The position numbers were made by a program, and so were the translations under genes. Shown here piece by piece: positions 9,624 to 19,516 of a DNA stretch of 64,000 bases. Where the stretch lies: positions 1 to 64,000 of the forward strand of contig NZ_JACESP010000012.1 in assembly GCF_013911755.1 (NCBI RefSeq). The letters are read 5' to 3'. Each line of letters starts with the position of its first letter. Position 1 is the first letter of the stretch. This stretch comes from Sphingosinicella sp. GTDB taxonomy: Bacteria > Pseudomonadota > Alphaproteobacteria > Sphingomonadales > Sphingomonadaceae. The notes under the pieces were generated by a model, which did not search any database, had not been told where the DNA came from, and saw only the letters and a program-made list of their open reading frames with translations.

Positions 9624-11180
9624 ATGTCCAGCCAGAACTATGTGAAGATTTTCGATACCACGCTGCGCGACGGCGAGCAGTCTCCCGGCTGCTCGATGAA
9701 CCTCGCCGAAAAGCTGCGCGTCGCGGAACAACTGGAGGCGCTTGGCGTCGATATCATCGAAGCCGGCTTCGCCATCGCTTCGGAGGGTGATTTCGAAGCC
9801 GTGCAGGCCGTTGCTCGTCAGGCGAAGAAGGCCACGGTCGCCAGCCTCGCGCGCGCTGCCGTCGGCGACATCGACCGCGCTTGGGCCGCGCTCAAAGACG
9901 CGAAGAGCCCGCGTATCCATACGTTCATTGCCACCTCGCCGCTCCACATGCGCGTGAAGCTGGAGATGGAGCCGGAGGCGGTGCTGGAGAAGATCCGCGC
10001 CTCGGTCAGCCATGCCCGCAACCTTTGCCCCGACGTGGAATGGTCGGCGGAAGACGCGACGCGCAGCGACCTCGACTTTCTCTGCCGTGCGGTCGAAACC
10101 GCGATCCGCGCCGGTGCCTCCACGATCAACTTGCCCGACACGGTCGGCTACGCGACGCCCGAGACCTACGGCGCGATGTTCCGCGACGTGATTTCACGCG
10201 TTCCCAACGCGGATCAGGCGGTCTTCTCCACCCATTGCCACAATGACCTCGGCCTCGCCGTCGCCAACACGCTGGCGGCAGTCGCGGGCGGCGCGCGGCA
10301 GGTGGAATCGACGATCAACGGCATCGGCGAGCGTGCGGGCAACGCCGCGCTTGAAGAGATCGCCATGGCCCTACGCGTGCGCCACGACGTCATGCCTTAC
10401 GAAACCGGCGTCGAGACGCGCGAGATCACCCGGGCATCGCGGCTCGTCTCGGCCGTCACCGGCTTCCAGGTGCAACCCAACAAGGCGATCGTCGGCGCCA
10501 ACGCCTTCGCGCATGAAAGCGGCATCCATCAAGACGGGATGCTGAAGGACGCGAGCACCTACGAGATCATGACGCCGGAATCGGTGGGACTCTCCGAATC
10601 CAGCCTCGTCATGGGCAAGCACTCGGGCCGCCACGCCTTCCGCCAGAAGCTGGAAGAGTTGGGCTACAAGCTCGGCGACAACGAGTTCCAGGACGCCTTC
10701 AAGCGCTTCAAGGATCTCGCCGACGCCAAGAAGCACGTCTACGACGAAGACATCATCGCACTCGTCGATGACGAGACGATGCGGGACAATCAGGCGATCC
10801 AGTTCAAGGAGCTGGAAATCTACTGCGGCTCGCACGGTCCCCAGCGCGCCATCCTGACGCTTGAGGTTGATGGCGAGGAGCAGACCGTCACCACGCGCGG
10901 CAACGGCCCTGTTGACGCCGTGTTCAAGGCGATGCGCAAGATCGTGCCGCACGACGACGCGCAGCTGACGCTGTACGAGGTCCATGCCGTCACCGAGGGC
11001 ACGGACGCGCAGGCGACGGTCAGCGTCGTGCTCGCCGAGGACGGCCGCACCGTGCGCGGCACGGGTGCGCATGTTGATACGATGGTCGCGTCCGCGAAAG
11101 CTTACGCAAATGCGCTCAACAAGCTGATCGTGAAACGCGGCCGCAGTGAACTTCCGGCGGTGGCGCGCGCAGGCAACTGA
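9624..11180 (+). CDS. leuA: 2-isopropylmalate synthase
   Basis: Condenses 2-ketoisovalerate with acetyl-CoA, the committed step of leucine synthesis. The 518-residue protein is the long form. The HMGL-like TIM barrel begins [17 protein letters not shown] (metal and substrate Arg-Asp), has [18 protein letters not shown] (metal-binding His pair) and [14 protein letters not shown]. The C-terminal LeuA regulatory domain, site of leucine feedback inhibition, is present. AAGG lies before the ATG. Controlled in cis by the leader peptide and terminator upstream. It takes the ketoisovalerate made through ilvB-N-C. Confidence 0.97.
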   Translation: MSSQNYVKIFDTTLRDGEQSPGCSMNLAEKLRVAEQLEALGVDIIEAGFAIASEGDFEAVQAVARQAKKATVASLARAAVGDIDRAWAALKDAKSPRIHTFIATSPLHMRVKLEMEPEAVLEKIRASVSHARNLCPDVEWSAEDATRSDLDFLCRAVETAIRAGASTINLPDTVGYATPETYGAMFRDVISRVPNADQAVFSTHCHNDLGLAVANTLAAVAGGARQVESTINGIGERAGNAALEEIAMALRVRHDVMPYETGVETREITRASRLVSAVTGFQVQPNKAIVGANAFAHESGIHQDGMLKDASTYEIMTPESVGLSESSLVMGKHSGRHAFRQKLEELGYKLGDNEFQDAFKRFKDLADAKKHVYDEDIIALVDDETMRDNQAIQFKELEIYCGSHGPQRAILTLEVDGEEQTVTTRGNGPVDAVFKAMRKIVPHDDAQLTLYEVHAVTEGTDAQATVSVVLAEDGRTVRGTGAHVDTMVASAKAYANALNKLIVKRGRSELPAVARAGN

Positions 11181-11262
11181 ACGCCGACGGCTGAACGCTG
11201 ATTTCCGGCATCCGGGCGGGCGCACGGTTGCGCCGCCCGCGAAGTCATGGTTACCAGCGGCC

Positions 11263-12366
11263 ATGTCGTTGGGGTCGCGCATCAAAATCTGCCTGGCGTT
11301 TCTGATTGTCGCAGCGGCCCTCCCCGCTTCGGCGGGTACGGTCGCGCGTTTCCAGGACAACAGGCTCGCACTCTACAGCGAGAATGGCGACGCGCGCGTC
11401 CTGCGCCGCAGCGACCTGACACCGCTGCTGCGTGGAAAACCGGACTGGTCGGTGACTGCGGACATCGCCGCGCTCGGCAAGGCCGAGAAGAAGTCGTGGC
11501 ACCTCGTCGATGCCGATTGCCTGCCGCCGACATTCGAGCGTTGCCTGCTGTTCCTTGCGGAAACCGGTCGTCCTGGTGTCACGCTGCGCGAATACGACGC
11601 GCAGGCGGGCGGTTTCGTGCCGAACGGCTTCAGGCTTCCGCCGGGGCCGACGCAGGCGATCTGGTACGACGACAGTCGCATTCTCATCGCCGCCAACACC
11701 GGGCCCGGATCCCTGACGAGCGCCGGCGTGCCGCGCCTGCTCAAGCTCTGGACACGCGGCCAGCCCGTGTATGTGGCAACGACGATCCTCGCCGCACCGT
11801 TCGATGCGCGCGGCATCCGACCGTTCTTCTCGCTCTCGGGCGGCGGCCTTTTCCACGCCGCCGAGGTGACGACCGCGAGCGGCGCGCATGAACTTTATCA
11901 CTTCGGCTGGGCGCAGAATTTCCGTCGGTCGCAGTTGCCGACCGACGCGCGGCTGCTCGACTTCTTCCAGGGCCGCGCGATCGCCGTGCTTGGCGACGGC
12001 GGCTGGATGACATCGGACGGCCGCCTTCCGCCGGGCAGCCTCGTCGCCTATCCGATGGCACCACTGCTCGGCCCCGCCAGCCAGACGCTGCCCGAGCTTG
12101 CCTACACGCCGCCCGCAGGGTTCCGCATCATCGCCGCGAAGGCCGGTCGAGACACGCTTTACCTCCACCTGCGCGGTGCATCGGGCGACCGGCTGGTTTC
12201 GCTCAGAAAAGGCGCGCCGAGCTGGCCCGCCGCAAACATCGCGCTGCCCTCCGCCGGCGCGCTCGAACTCGTCGCGGCGAGCGATCTTGCGGACATCGCG
12301 CTCGTCGTCAGCGGCAGCGAATTCCATATTGTGGGTCGGGGGCGAACGCGTACCATAACGCCATGA
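11263..12366 (+). CDS. Secreted protein of unknown function
   Basis: I do not recognise the family. From the ATG at 11263 the 367-residue product has a signal peptide (about 1-24, ending LPASA) and a Gly-, Arg- and aromatic-rich mature part without transmembrane segments. Repeated short beta-like stretches (LPPGPTQAIWYDD, RLPPGSLVAYPMA) would fit a beta-propeller-like fold, but that is a guess. Its stop overlaps the start of the next gene by 4 bases (ATGA), so the two are coupled and probably work together at the envelope. Confidence 0.75.
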   Translation: MSLGSRIKICLAFLIVAAALPASAGTVARFQDNRLALYSENGDARVLRRSDLTPLLRGKPDWSVTADIAALGKAEKKSWHLVDADCLPPTFERCLLFLAETGRPGVTLREYDAQAGGFVPNGFRLPPGPTQAIWYDDSRILIAANTGPGSLTSAGVPRLLKLWTRGQPVYVATTILAAPFDARGIRPFFSLSGGGLFHAAEVTTASGAHELYHFGWAQNFRRSQLPTDARLLDFFQGRAIAVLGDGGWMTSDGRLPPGSLVAYPMAPLLGPASQTLPELAYTPPAGFRIIAAKAGRDTLYLHLRGASGDRLVSLRKGAPSWPAANIALPSAGALELVAASDLADIALVVSGSEFHIVGRGRTRTITP

Positions 12367-13127
12367 CGTCTTCCGCCCCGCTCGATCTCATCGCCGCTCT
12401 CCGGCTCGCACTCACGATCTTCTGGCGGCAGTTCGCGCCGATCATCCTGCTCGGCCTCGTTTTCCTTACCCTGCCTGCCGTTGCGCTCCGTACGCTCAGC
12501 ATTGCCACAACCGACGCGCCCGATCCGGCGCTCGGCACCATCGCCGAAACGATGCGCTGGCTGCTCGTGATGATCTTCTTCTGCGCCGTCACCGGCGGCA
12601 TTCTCGCCCGCACGAGCGATCCGCGCACGTTCATGCGCGCAGGGCTCAGCCGGCTCCAGCCGGGACTCGTCGTCGCTCTCATCATCGGCATCGGCCTCAT
12701 GACGATGCGCATCATCCTGCTGCTGGCCTCGCGCCTGCTGCAACTGGGGCAGATGAACTCGCTGCTGTTCACCGCCGCCTGCATTGCCGTCTTCGCCGTA
12801 TGGGTGCTCGCCATTCCTGCGGCGCTCCAAGAGCGGCAATGGCCGATGGTCGCGTTTCAACGCTCAGCCGAGCTCACGCGCGGCAACCGCTGGCGCCTGT
12901 CCGCGCTGTGCATCCTCATCGCGCTCGCCTTGATGCCGGTGGTCATGGCCGTCCGCTTCGTCGTCTTTCACGCCGCGCAGACGCCGCAGCAAGTCGCTGC
13001 GATCGTCCAGTCGATGACGATCACCTCGCCCGCGCTCTGGATCATCCAGCTCTCCACGCTACTCGTTTACGGGCTGCTGTCGGTGGTGCCGGCGGCGCTC
13101 TACCTGACGCTTGCGGGGCGCAGATAG
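12363..13127 (+). CDS. Multi-pass inner-membrane protein of unknown function
   Basis: A 254-residue protein with about six hydrophobic segments (about 23-43, 62-80, 100-122, 133-152, 178-197 and 220-248) and few charges outside the loops. It contains a QERQWPMVAFQRSAELTRGNRWRL segment before the last helices. Such a charged stretch resembles membrane proteins of the glycerophosphodiester phosphodiesterase membrane-domain/YciC type, but I cannot assign it firmly. It overlaps the preceding secreted-protein gene by ATGA and ends at a bidirectional terminator shared with rpsD. Confidence 0.75.
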   Translation: MTSSAPLDLIAALRLALTIFWRQFAPIILLGLVFLTLPAVALRTLSIATTDAPDPALGTIAETMRWLLVMIFFCAVTGGILARTSDPRTFMRAGLSRLQPGLVVALIIGIGLMTMRIILLLASRLLQLGQMNSLLFTAACIAVFAVWVLAIPAALQERQWPMVAFQRSAELTRGNRWRLSALCILIALALMPVVMAVRFVVFHAAQTPQQVAAIVQSMTITSPALWIIQLSTLLVYGLLSVVPAALYLTLAGRR

Positions 13128-13133
13128 AAAAAG

Positions 13134-13162
13134 GGCGCCGCCTTCCGGCAGCGCCCCGTTTT
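13134..13162. terminator. Bidirectional terminator between the membrane-protein gene and rpsD
   Basis: The stem GGGCGC/GCGCCC (13134-13139 with 13152-13157) plus GCC/GGC, with one mismatch and a TTCC loop, has CGTTTT on the plus side and a run of A on the left that reads as TTTTTC for the minus strand. It serves both convergent genes. Confidence 0.8.
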
Positions 13163-13180
13163 CCGCAAAAGCCGTGAGGC

Positions 13181-13795
13181 TTAGCGCGAGTAGAACTCGA
13201 CGACGAGGTTCGGTTCCATGCGGACCGCATAGGGCACCTCGTCGAGCGTCGGCACGCGCACGTAGGTCGCCTTGCCGTCGCCGTCGACCGAGACATACTC
13301 GGGAACTTCACGCTCGCTGAGGCCCTGCGCCTCGAGAACCAGCGCCATTTCCTGCGCCTTCTTGCGCAGCGAAAGCACGTCGCCCGGCTTCACGCGGCGG
13401 CTGGCGATGTTGCACTTCTCGCCGTTCACCTCGATGTGGCCGTGGTTCACGATCTGACGCGCGGCGAAAATCGTCGGCGCCCACTTGGCGCGGTACACGA
13501 CCATGTCGAGGCGCTGCTCAAGGAGACCGATCAGGTTCTGCGAGGTATCGCCCTTCATGCGGACGGCTTCCTCATAGACCTTGCGGAACTGCTTCTCTGT
13601 AACGTCGCCGTAATAGCCCTTGAGCTTCTGCTTGGCGCGGAGCTGGATGCCGAAGTCGGAAAGCTTGCTCTTGCGGCGCTGACCGTGCTGGCCGGGGCCG
13701 TATTCGCGCTTGTTCACCGGGCTCTTCGGACGGCCCCAGATATTCTCGCCCATGCGGCGATCGAGCTTGTACTTTGCACTGCTGCGCTTCGACAT
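13181..13795 (-). CDS. rpsD: 30S ribosomal protein S4
   Basis: Primary 16S rRNA-binding protein that nucleates small-subunit assembly. The 204 residues match full-length S4. They begin [20 protein letters not shown] and include the S4 RNA-binding domain ([30 protein letters not shown] region). There is no N-terminal zinc-binding cysteine cluster, as in the zinc-free form. The ATG at 13795 follows AAAGGATG. It has its own promoter at 13906-13934 and ends at a shared terminator. Confidence 0.98.
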   Translation of the reverse strand: MSKRSSAKYKLDRRMGENIWGRPKSPVNKREYGPGQHGQRRKSKLSDFGIQLRAKQKLKGYYGDVTEKQFRKVYEEAVRMKGDTSQNLIGLLEQRLDMVVYRAKWAPTIFAARQIVNHGHIEVNGEKCNIASRRVKPGDVLSLRKKAQEMALVLEAQGLSEREVPEYVSVDGDGKATYVRVPTLDEVPYAVRMEPNLVVEFYSR

Positions 13796-13905
13796 GCGCC
13801 ATCCTTTCAATTCGCGTTCAAAAGTGCCCGGAACCGCACCATCCTGCCATTCACAGAATGCGGCGCCTGCTTCACCGGACGTGCAGGGCCAATTGCGAAG
13901 GCGCG

Positions 13906-13934
13906 CGTCTAGCGGGGCTGTTAAAGACTGTCAA
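13906..13934 (-). promoter_or_regulatory. Sigma-70-type promoter of rpsD
   Basis: On the minus strand, a consensus TTGACA (13934-13929) is followed after 17 bases by TAGACG (13911-13906). The 5' leader would be about 105 bases, long enough for translational control, though I see no obvious S4-binding structure. Confidence 0.6.
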
Positions 13935-14007
13935 CGTGTTTACCGCCCACGGCCTCCGCAGAACACCGATCCAGCCTTGCAAAGACGCCAATCAAGGAGA
14001 TAGTTTC

Positions 14008-15981
14008 TTGCAAGCAACGGTGGGGCGAGTCATGAAGAATCAGTTGTGCGCGGCATATGCGTTCTTACTCTCAGCCCTTCTTCCATTTCACGCTATTGCA
14101 GAAATGTCCGACGCAGCCCGACTTTTTGGTGCGCGCGAAAGCATGGAATCCGTCAGCTTGTCGCCGCTCGGCGATTATGTTGTTTACAAGACACCCGCCA
14201 GTTCGCGCGGAACACACTTCATTGCGGCCCATATCGCCACGGGTAAGCAAAATCTCGTCACTACGTCATCGTTCGAACGGGCACGCGTCTCGGACTGTGA
14301 ATGGGCGAAAAACGATCGACTTACGTGCCTTGTCGAGGGCGAACAGCGACTGGCCGGCACGCCGATCGGGTTCTCGCGAATGTTCGCCGTTGGCCGCGAC
14401 GGCTCCAACCTGAGGATTATCGGCACACGAAGCAACGAGCGAACGCTTGAAATCAATCAGTTTTCAGGTGGCATTATCGACATGTTACCCGACGACAAAG
14501 AGAACGTGCTCATGCAGGTACCCATCCTTGAGGAACAGTCGACCGGCACACGTCTCATCGCTCCAGAATCGGGAATCGGCGTCAAGCGTTTCAATATCTA
14601 CAAGGGCACGTCCGCCATCGAAGAGCGCGCCGGAGAAAACGTGAGCCGCTACATAACCGACGGGGATGGCCGCGTGCGCTATCGCATCGTGCGCGTGGTC
14701 GACCGCAATCAGAATTATACCGGCAAGAGCAATCACTGGTACCGGAGCCGGGACGACAAAAAATGGAAGCCGATAAGCCTCTCCGATGAAGCCTACGTCT
14801 ACGGTTTCGATGACAGTGGTGACAGCATTTACGTTACGGAGCCGGTGGATGGCCGCGATGCGCTCGTAAAGATCACACTCGAAAGCGGTGCCAAGCAAAC
14901 GGTGTTCGCGCACGACCGGGTCGATGTCGCCGGCCTTGCGCAGATCGGCAAAAGGAAACGTCCTGTTGGCGTCTATTACTTCGATGAATACCAGCACATC
15001 GAATATTTCGATCCGACACTGAAGGCGCTTACCAAAAGCCTGTCGAAGGTGCTGCCGGGCAAAACCATCACGCTCCTCAACACGTCATGGGATGAAAACC
15101 GCATTCTCCTGCTCGCGAACGCGGACGATGATCCGGGGAAATATTACGTTTTCGATCGCACGAGCCGCGAACTCATGCTCATCAGCGGCGCACGAGACCA
15201 ACTTGAAGGCAAGACGCTCGCAAAGTCTAAGCCGGTGAATATCCCCGCTGCTGACGGAACCCGTATTCCCGGCTATCTGATGCTCCCGCCGGGGATGGAA
15301 GGCAAGCGGCTGCCGCTTGTGGTCATGCCGCATGGCGGTCCCTCATCTCGCGACACCTGGGGATTCGATTGGCTTCCTCAGTACCTCGCCGCAATCGGTT
15401 ATGCGGTGCTCCAACCCAATTACCGCGGCTCATGGGGTTATGGAGACGAATGGCTCGGCGAGAACGGTTTCCAGGGCTGGCGCCAGGCGATCGGCGACAT
15501 CAACGACAGTGCCCGCTGGGCCGTTGCGAGCGGGATCGCAGACCCAGGACGCCTGGCGATCGTGGGATGGAGCTATGGCGGGTACGCTGCCCTGCAATCA
15601 AACGTCGTCGATCCCGCGCTCTACAAGGCTGCCGTCGCGATCGCCCCGGTCACGGATTTTGCGCAACACGTCAATGATAAGCGAAATTTCGTAACAGGCC
15701 GCCTCGTCAGAAATCTTGTCGGCAGCGGGCCGGAGCTTAACACCGCCTCACCCGCGAAGAACGCCGCCGCCATTCGCGCCCCTGTCTTGATGTTTCACGG
15801 CTCGATCGACCTCAATACGAACGTCAATCAATCGCGCTCCATGGCGCGCGAGCTTCGCAAAGAAGGCAAGTCGGTTGATTATGTCGAGTATGACGGGCTT
15901 CAGCACGGTCTTATCGATAGCGACGCTCGCATCGACATGCTGACGCGCATCCGCGCGTTCTTGCAGGACAATCTGCGCTAG
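14008..15981 (+). CDS. Secreted S9-family (prolyl oligopeptidase-like) serine peptidase
   Basis: An exopeptidase-type alpha/beta hydrolase with an N-terminal beta-propeller-like region (about 30-390) and a C-terminal catalytic domain. The triad is Ser522 in GWSYGGY, Asp601 in HGSIDLNTN and His633 in GLQHGL; the oxyanion-hole region is PHGGPSSRD. A signal peptide (hydrophobic core AYAFLLSALLPFHAIA) suggests periplasmic action on small peptides. I place the start at TTG 14008 because AAGGAG lies 8 bases upstream; GTG 14020 and ATG 14032 are in frame but have weaker sites. The gene is visibly richer in A and T than its neighbours, so recent acquisition is possible. Confidence 0.88.
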   Translation: MQATVGRVMKNQLCAAYAFLLSALLPFHAIAEMSDAARLFGARESMESVSLSPLGDYVVYKTPASSRGTHFIAAHIATGKQNLVTTSSFERARVSDCEWAKNDRLTCLVEGEQRLAGTPIGFSRMFAVGRDGSNLRIIGTRSNERTLEINQFSGGIIDMLPDDKENVLMQVPILEEQSTGTRLIAPESGIGVKRFNIYKGTSAIEERAGENVSRYITDGDGRVRYRIVRVVDRNQNYTGKSNHWYRSRDDKKWKPISLSDEAYVYGFDDSGDSIYVTEPVDGRDALVKITLESGAKQTVFAHDRVDVAGLAQIGKRKRPVGVYYFDEYQHIEYFDPTLKALTKSLSKVLPGKTITLLNTSWDENRILLLANADDDPGKYYVFDRTSRELMLISGARDQLEGKTLAKSKPVNIPAADGTRIPGYLMLPPGMEGKRLPLVVMPHGGPSSRDTWGFDWLPQYLAAIGYAVLQPNYRGSWGYGDEWLGENGFQGWRQAIGDINDSARWAVASGIADPGRLAIVGWSYGGYAALQSNVVDPALYKAAVAIAPVTDFAQHVNDKRNFVTGRLVRNLVGSGPELNTASPAKNAAAIRAPVLMFHGSIDLNTNVNQSRSMARELRKEGKSVDYVEYDGLQHGLIDSDARIDMLTRIRAFLQDNLR

Positions 15982-16013
15982 GGCCGTAGAAATCCGAAAA
16001 GGGTCCGCGTTCG

Positions 16014-16280
16014 CTATTGCGACAGCGAACTGCCGACAGTGCGGTGCCGACGGAAATGATCTTCGGCGGCGTTCTTGTGGATCGCTCCCTCGGCTTCCCA
16101 TACACTCTTGGGCTTGCAAACCTTCGCTGGCCGCAAGCGGGTGCCGACCTCAGGCTCGGGTCGCTTGCAGACCATCGGGTCAGCCTCTTCGCCAGCCGCA
16201 GAATCCCGTTCCGGAGACGCAAAGGCCAAGCCGCCGAAACCAAATACGACCCATACGGCTGCCAAAATCCTAGCTCTCAC
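16014..16280 (-). CDS. Small secreted protein with a conserved-looking cysteine pair (88 aa)
   Basis: From the GTG at 16280 (AGGGAG 6 bases upstream) the product has a signal peptide (about 1-22, core ILAAVWVVFGFGGLAFA). The mature part contains ADPMVCKRPEPEVGTRLRPAKVCKP: two cysteines flanking a TGS/GTR-like turn. Small secreted proteins of this VCRR..TGSRL..KKVC type are, as far as I recall, widespread in sphingomonads and of unknown function. The gene lies between the S9 peptidase and the RNA methyltransferase, on the minus strand with the latter. Confidence 0.7.
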   Translation of the reverse strand: MRARILAAVWVVFGFGGLAFASPERDSAAGEEADPMVCKRPEPEVGTRLRPAKVCKPKSVWEAEGAIHKNAAEDHFRRHRTVGSSLSQ

Positions 16281-16333
16281 ACGATACTCCCTGTGACTTC
16301 GGGGCTGCAATTCTACCCGGATAGCGCGCAACT

Positions 16334-17065
16334 TCAATTCCGCTCTTTCGTCAGCGCCGTGATGACGCCCCTCAGCGTTCGTACCTCCTTTGCCGAGTAG
16401 CCCGGACGGGTAAGCATGTTCCTGAGCGTGCGGCGCGAGGCGGGTGCGCGGCTTTCGACGCGGAAATATTCCGCCGCATCCAACGCTGTCTCGAGCTGGC
16501 CGATGAGGCCTTCGAGGTCGGCCTGGGGGGCCGGGCCTTCGTAGTTGTCGAAAGTAGACGCCTCGCCCACGCCGGCTTTCGACCATTCGTAGGCGAAGAG
16601 GATGACCGCCTGCGCGAGATTGAGCGACCCGAATTCGGGGTTCACCGGCACGGTGAGGATCGCCTGCGCGAGCGCGACATCGTCGGTTTCAAGGCCCGAG
16701 CGTTCGGGGCCGAACAGGATCGCGGTGCGCCCGGCGCGGCCGCGCGTGTCCTGCGCGGCCTTTCCGGGGCCGACGACTTCCTTGGTGAGCCCGCGCTTGC
16801 GCACGGTGGTGGCGTAGACGAACGCGCAGTCCGCCACAGCGTCGGCGACAGTTTCGTAGACGCGGGCATTTTCGAGCACGATGTCGGCACCGCTCGCCGC
16901 CGGACCCGCATCGGGGTTCGGCCAGCCGTCGCGCGGGGAGACAAGGCGCATCTCGGCGAGCCCGAAGTTGAGCATTGCGCGGGCGGCCTTGCCGATATTC
17001 TCGCCCAGCTGCGGCCGCACCAGCACAATGGCGGGCGGCGGCGGACCGGCCGCCGCGCCGGTCAC
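16334..17065 (-). CDS. SPOUT-family RNA 2'-O-methyltransferase (TrmJ/TrmH type)
   Basis: A 243-residue SAM-dependent methyltransferase with the knotted SPOUT fold. Visible motifs are [17 protein letters not shown] near the N-terminus, [14 protein letters not shown] (motif 2) and [12 protein letters not shown] (motif 3). The N-terminal motif and a C-terminal helical extension fit the TrmJ branch (tRNA position 32), but the exact target is inferred. The start is a GTG whose bases overlap the nrdR stop (GTGA), so translation is coupled. Last gene of the rpiB-glyA-nrdR operon. Confidence 0.88.
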   Translation of the reverse strand: MTGAAAGPPPPAIVLVRPQLGENIGKAARAMLNFGLAEMRLVSPRDGWPNPDAGPAASGADIVLENARVYETVADAVADCAFVYATTVRKRGLTKEVVGPGKAAQDTRGRAGRTAILFGPERSGLETDDVALAQAILTVPVNPEFGSLNLAQAVILFAYEWSKAGVGEASTFDNYEGPAPQADLEGLIGQLETALDAAEYFRVESRAPASRRTLRNMLTRPGYSAKEVRTLRGVITALTKERN

Positions 17066-17532
17066 TTCGCCCCCGTCCTCGCGACGGTTTCGATGGCGCC
17101 GATGAACTCCTCGAAGTCCTTCGCCTCGCGGAAATCGCGATAGACGCTGGCGAAACGCACGTAGGCGACGGCGTCGAGGGTCTTCAGCCCTTCCATCACC
17201 GCCTGCCCGATCACCTCGGCCTCGATCTCGGCCTCGCCGATCGCCTCCATCTGGCGGACAATGCCGGACACCAGCCGCTCGATGCGCTCGGGCGCGATCG
17301 GCCGCTTGCGGCAGGCGATCTCGATGGAGCGGGCGAGCTTGTCGCGCTCGAAGACTTCCTTGTCGCCGGACTTCTTGAGGATCACCAGCTCGCGAAGCTG
17401 CACACGCTCGAACGTCGTGAAGCGCGCGCCGCACGCCGGACACTGACGACGACGGCGGATCGCGCTGCCGTCTTCGGTCGGACGCGAGTCCTTGACCTGG
17501 CTATCCTCGCCTCCGCAAAACGGGCAGCGCAT
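17062..17532 (-). CDS. nrdR: Transcriptional repressor NrdR
   Basis: Regulates ribonucleotide reductase genes in response to ATP/dATP. At 156 residues it has the family's usual length. A zinc ribbon comes first (CPFCGG at 3-8, [12 protein letters not shown] at about 31-42), then an ATP-cone domain that starts around residue 49 ([21 protein letters not shown]). It lies 30 bases after glyA and overlaps the methyltransferase gene by 4 bases. No nrd genes are in the window. Confidence 0.97.
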   Translation of the reverse strand: MRCPFCGGEDSQVKDSRPTEDGSAIRRRRQCPACGARFTTFERVQLRELVILKKSGDKEVFERDKLARSIEIACRKRPIAPERIERLVSGIVRQMEAIGEAEIEAEVIGQAVMEGLKTLDAVAYVRFASVYRDFREAKDFEEFIGAIETVARTGAK

Positions 17533-17562
17533 CGCTCGTCCCCCCTTCCCCGACCTTGTGCG

Positions 17563-18870
17563 TCAGAGCCCCGGATAGATCGGGAAGCGGTCGCAAAGCG
17601 CCTTCACGCGCGCCCGCACGTCCGCCTCGACCGCACCATTGCCCTCGGCGCCGTTTGCGGCAAGACCATCGAGCACATCGGCGATCATGTCGGCGATCAG
17701 CGTGAACTCGGCCTGCCCGAAGCCGCGCGTCGTTCCGGCGGGCGAGCCGACGCGGATGCCGCTCGTTTTCGTCGGCGGGAGCGGATCGAACGGCACGCCG
17801 TTCTTGTTGCAGGTGATGTGGCTGCGCTCCAGCGTCTCGTCGGCATCCTTGCCGGTGAGGCCCTTGGGGCGAAGGTCGATCAGCGCGAGGTGCGTATCCG
17901 TGCCGCCCGCGACGACATCGCAGCCGCGCTCCTTGAGGCGACCAGCGAGTGTCTTCGCATTGGCGATCACCGCCTGCGCATAGACCTTGAAGCTCGGATC
18001 GAGCGCCTCCCCGAACGCCACGGCCTTCGCGGCGATCACGTGCATCAGCGGGCCGCCCTGAAGGCCGGGGAACACCGCCGAGTTGATCTTCTTTCCGATC
18101 GCCTCGTCATTCGAGAGCACCATGCCGCCGCGCGGGCCGCGCAGTGTCTTGTGCGTGGTGGTGGTGACGACATGCGCGTGCGGCAGCGGGCTCGGGTGCA
18201 GCCCCGCCGCGACGAGACCGGCGAAGTGCGCCATGTCGACGAGCAGATACGCGCCCACCTTGTCGGCGATCTCCCGGAAGCGCGGGAAATCGAGCGTGCG
18301 CGGATAGGCCGAGCCACCCGCGATGATGAGCTTCGGCTTGTGCTCCAGCGCCAGCCGCTCGACCTCGTCGAAGTCGACGAGGTGATCGCTTTCGCGCACG
18401 CCGTATTGCACGGCGTTGAACCACTTGCCGGACTGCGCGGGCGGCGCGCCGTGTGTCAGGTGGCCGCCGGCGGCGAGGCTCATGCCGAGGATCGTCTCGC
18501 CCGGCTGTACCAGCGCCATCATCACCGCGCCGTTCGCCTGCGCGCCGGAGTGCGGCTGCACGTTGGCATAGGCGCAGTCGAAGAGCTTGCGCGCGCGGTC
18601 GATGGCAAGCTGCTCGACCTCGTCCGAAGGGGCGCAGCCCTGATAGTAGCGCTTGCCGGGATAGCCCTCGGCATACTTGTTGGTGAACACGCTGCCTTGC
18701 GCTTCCAGAACGGCGCGGCTGACGATATTTTCGGAGGCGATCAGCTCGATCTGGTCGCGCTCGCGGGTCAGTTCCCTGGTGATCGCGTCGAAAACCGCCT
18801 TGTCGGCAGTGGCGACACCGTCCGTGAAAAACCCGTCCTGGGCAAGCGGCGTGGCGGCGGCGGTGCTCAT
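17563..18870 (-). CDS. glyA: Serine hydroxymethyltransferase
   Basis: A PLP enzyme that converts serine and tetrahydrofolate to glycine and methylene-THF, feeding MetF and purine synthesis. The 435 residues carry the PLP-lysine motif [30 protein letters not shown] near the N-terminus and [21 protein letters not shown] lies 9 bases before the ATG. It sits between rpiB (20-base gap) and nrdR (30-base gap) in a tight operon. Confidence 0.98.
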   Translation of the reverse strand: MSTAAATPLAQDGFFTDGVATADKAVFDAITRELTRERDQIELIASENIVSRAVLEAQGSVFTNKYAEGYPGKRYYQGCAPSDEVEQLAIDRARKLFDCAYANVQPHSGAQANGAVMMALVQPGETILGMSLAAGGHLTHGAPPAQSGKWFNAVQYGVRESDHLVDFDEVERLALEHKPKLIIAGGSAYPRTLDFPRFREIADKVGAYLLVDMAHFAGLVAAGLHPSPLPHAHVVTTTTHKTLRGPRGGMVLSNDEAIGKKINSAVFPGLQGGPLMHVIAAKAVAFGEALDPSFKVYAQAVIANAKTLAGRLKERGCDVVAGGTDTHLALIDLRPKGLTGKDADETLERSHITCNKNGVPFDPLPPTKTSGIRVGSPAGTTRGFGQAEFTLIADMIADVLDGLAANGAEGNGAVEADVRARVKALCDRFPIYPGL

Positions 18871-18890
18871 GCTCGTATCTCCTTCGTGGG

Positions 18891-19322
18891 CTACGCCGAC
18901 AATTTGTCGACGCGCCGCTGGTGACGTCCGCCCTCGAAGGGCGTGTTCAGAAATTCATTGAGGCAGTCGCGCGCCGTCTCGATGCCGATCAGGCGTTCGC
19001 CGAGCGCAAGGATGTTCGCATCGTTGTGCTGGCGCGACAGCCGGGCCATCAGCCCGTTCATGCAGAGCGCAGCGCGCGCGCCCTTCACGCGGTTCGCCGC
19101 GATCGAAATGCCGATGCCGGAGCCGCAGACGACAACGCCCTTCTCGGCCTTGCCAGAGGCGACTGCTTCGCCGACCGCGCGGCCGAAATCCGGGTAATCG
19201 ACGGACTCGCCGCCGTTCGTGCCGAGGTCGAGCACCTCGTGACCGGCTTCCTTCAGCCAGTCCGCAACAGCGGACTTCAGGACGTAACCGGCGTGGTCGC
19301 TGCCAATGGCGATAACGGACAT
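18891..19322 (-). CDS. rpiB: Ribose-5-phosphate isomerase B
   Basis: Interconverts ribose-5-phosphate and ribulose-5-phosphate. The 143-residue RpiB/LacA fold shows [10 protein letters not shown] at the N-terminus, the active-site Cys in [15 protein letters not shown] and the [20 protein letters not shown] segment. I start at the ATG at 19322, just before the conserved [10 protein letters not shown]. First gene of the rpiB-glyA-nrdR-methyltransferase operon. Upstream lies a long inverted repeat, at 19427-19507. Confidence 0.96.
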   Translation of the reverse strand: MSVIAIGSDHAGYVLKSAVADWLKEAGHEVLDLGTNGGESVDYPDFGRAVGEAVASGKAEKGVVVCGSGIGISIAANRVKGARAALCMNGLMARLSRQHNDANILALGERLIGIETARDCLNEFLNTPFEGGRHQRRVDKLSA

Positions 19323-19426
19323 GGAGCGGCGGGCCTCATGCAAGCTGCGGGTGCGATTCGCGTGAGCGCACTATCTAGGGGAGCGACCCTTCCGGCGCTA
19401 CCAAGAATTGTAACACAGGGCTGCGC

Positions 19427-19507
19427 TGTGCGTCCCTCGACTTCGCTCGGGATGAAAACCCTTCTTACGCGACGATCATCATCCCGAGCGAAGTCGAGGG
19501 ACGCACA
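19427..19507. repeat. 29-bp perfect inverted repeat (palindromic repeat element)
   Basis: Arms 19427-19455 and 19479-19507 are exact reverse complements around a 23-base loop. The arm core is CCCTCGACTTCGCTCGGGAT. Such GTCCCTCGACTTCGCTCGGG-type palindromes are dispersed in many alphaproteobacterial genomes, as I recall. It lies between the 3' end of the patatin gene (9 bases from its stop) and the start of rpiB, and would fold into a very stable hairpin in either RNA. No T-tract follows. I saw no second copy in the window. Confidence 0.85.
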
Positions 19508-19516
19508 ACCTCTACG

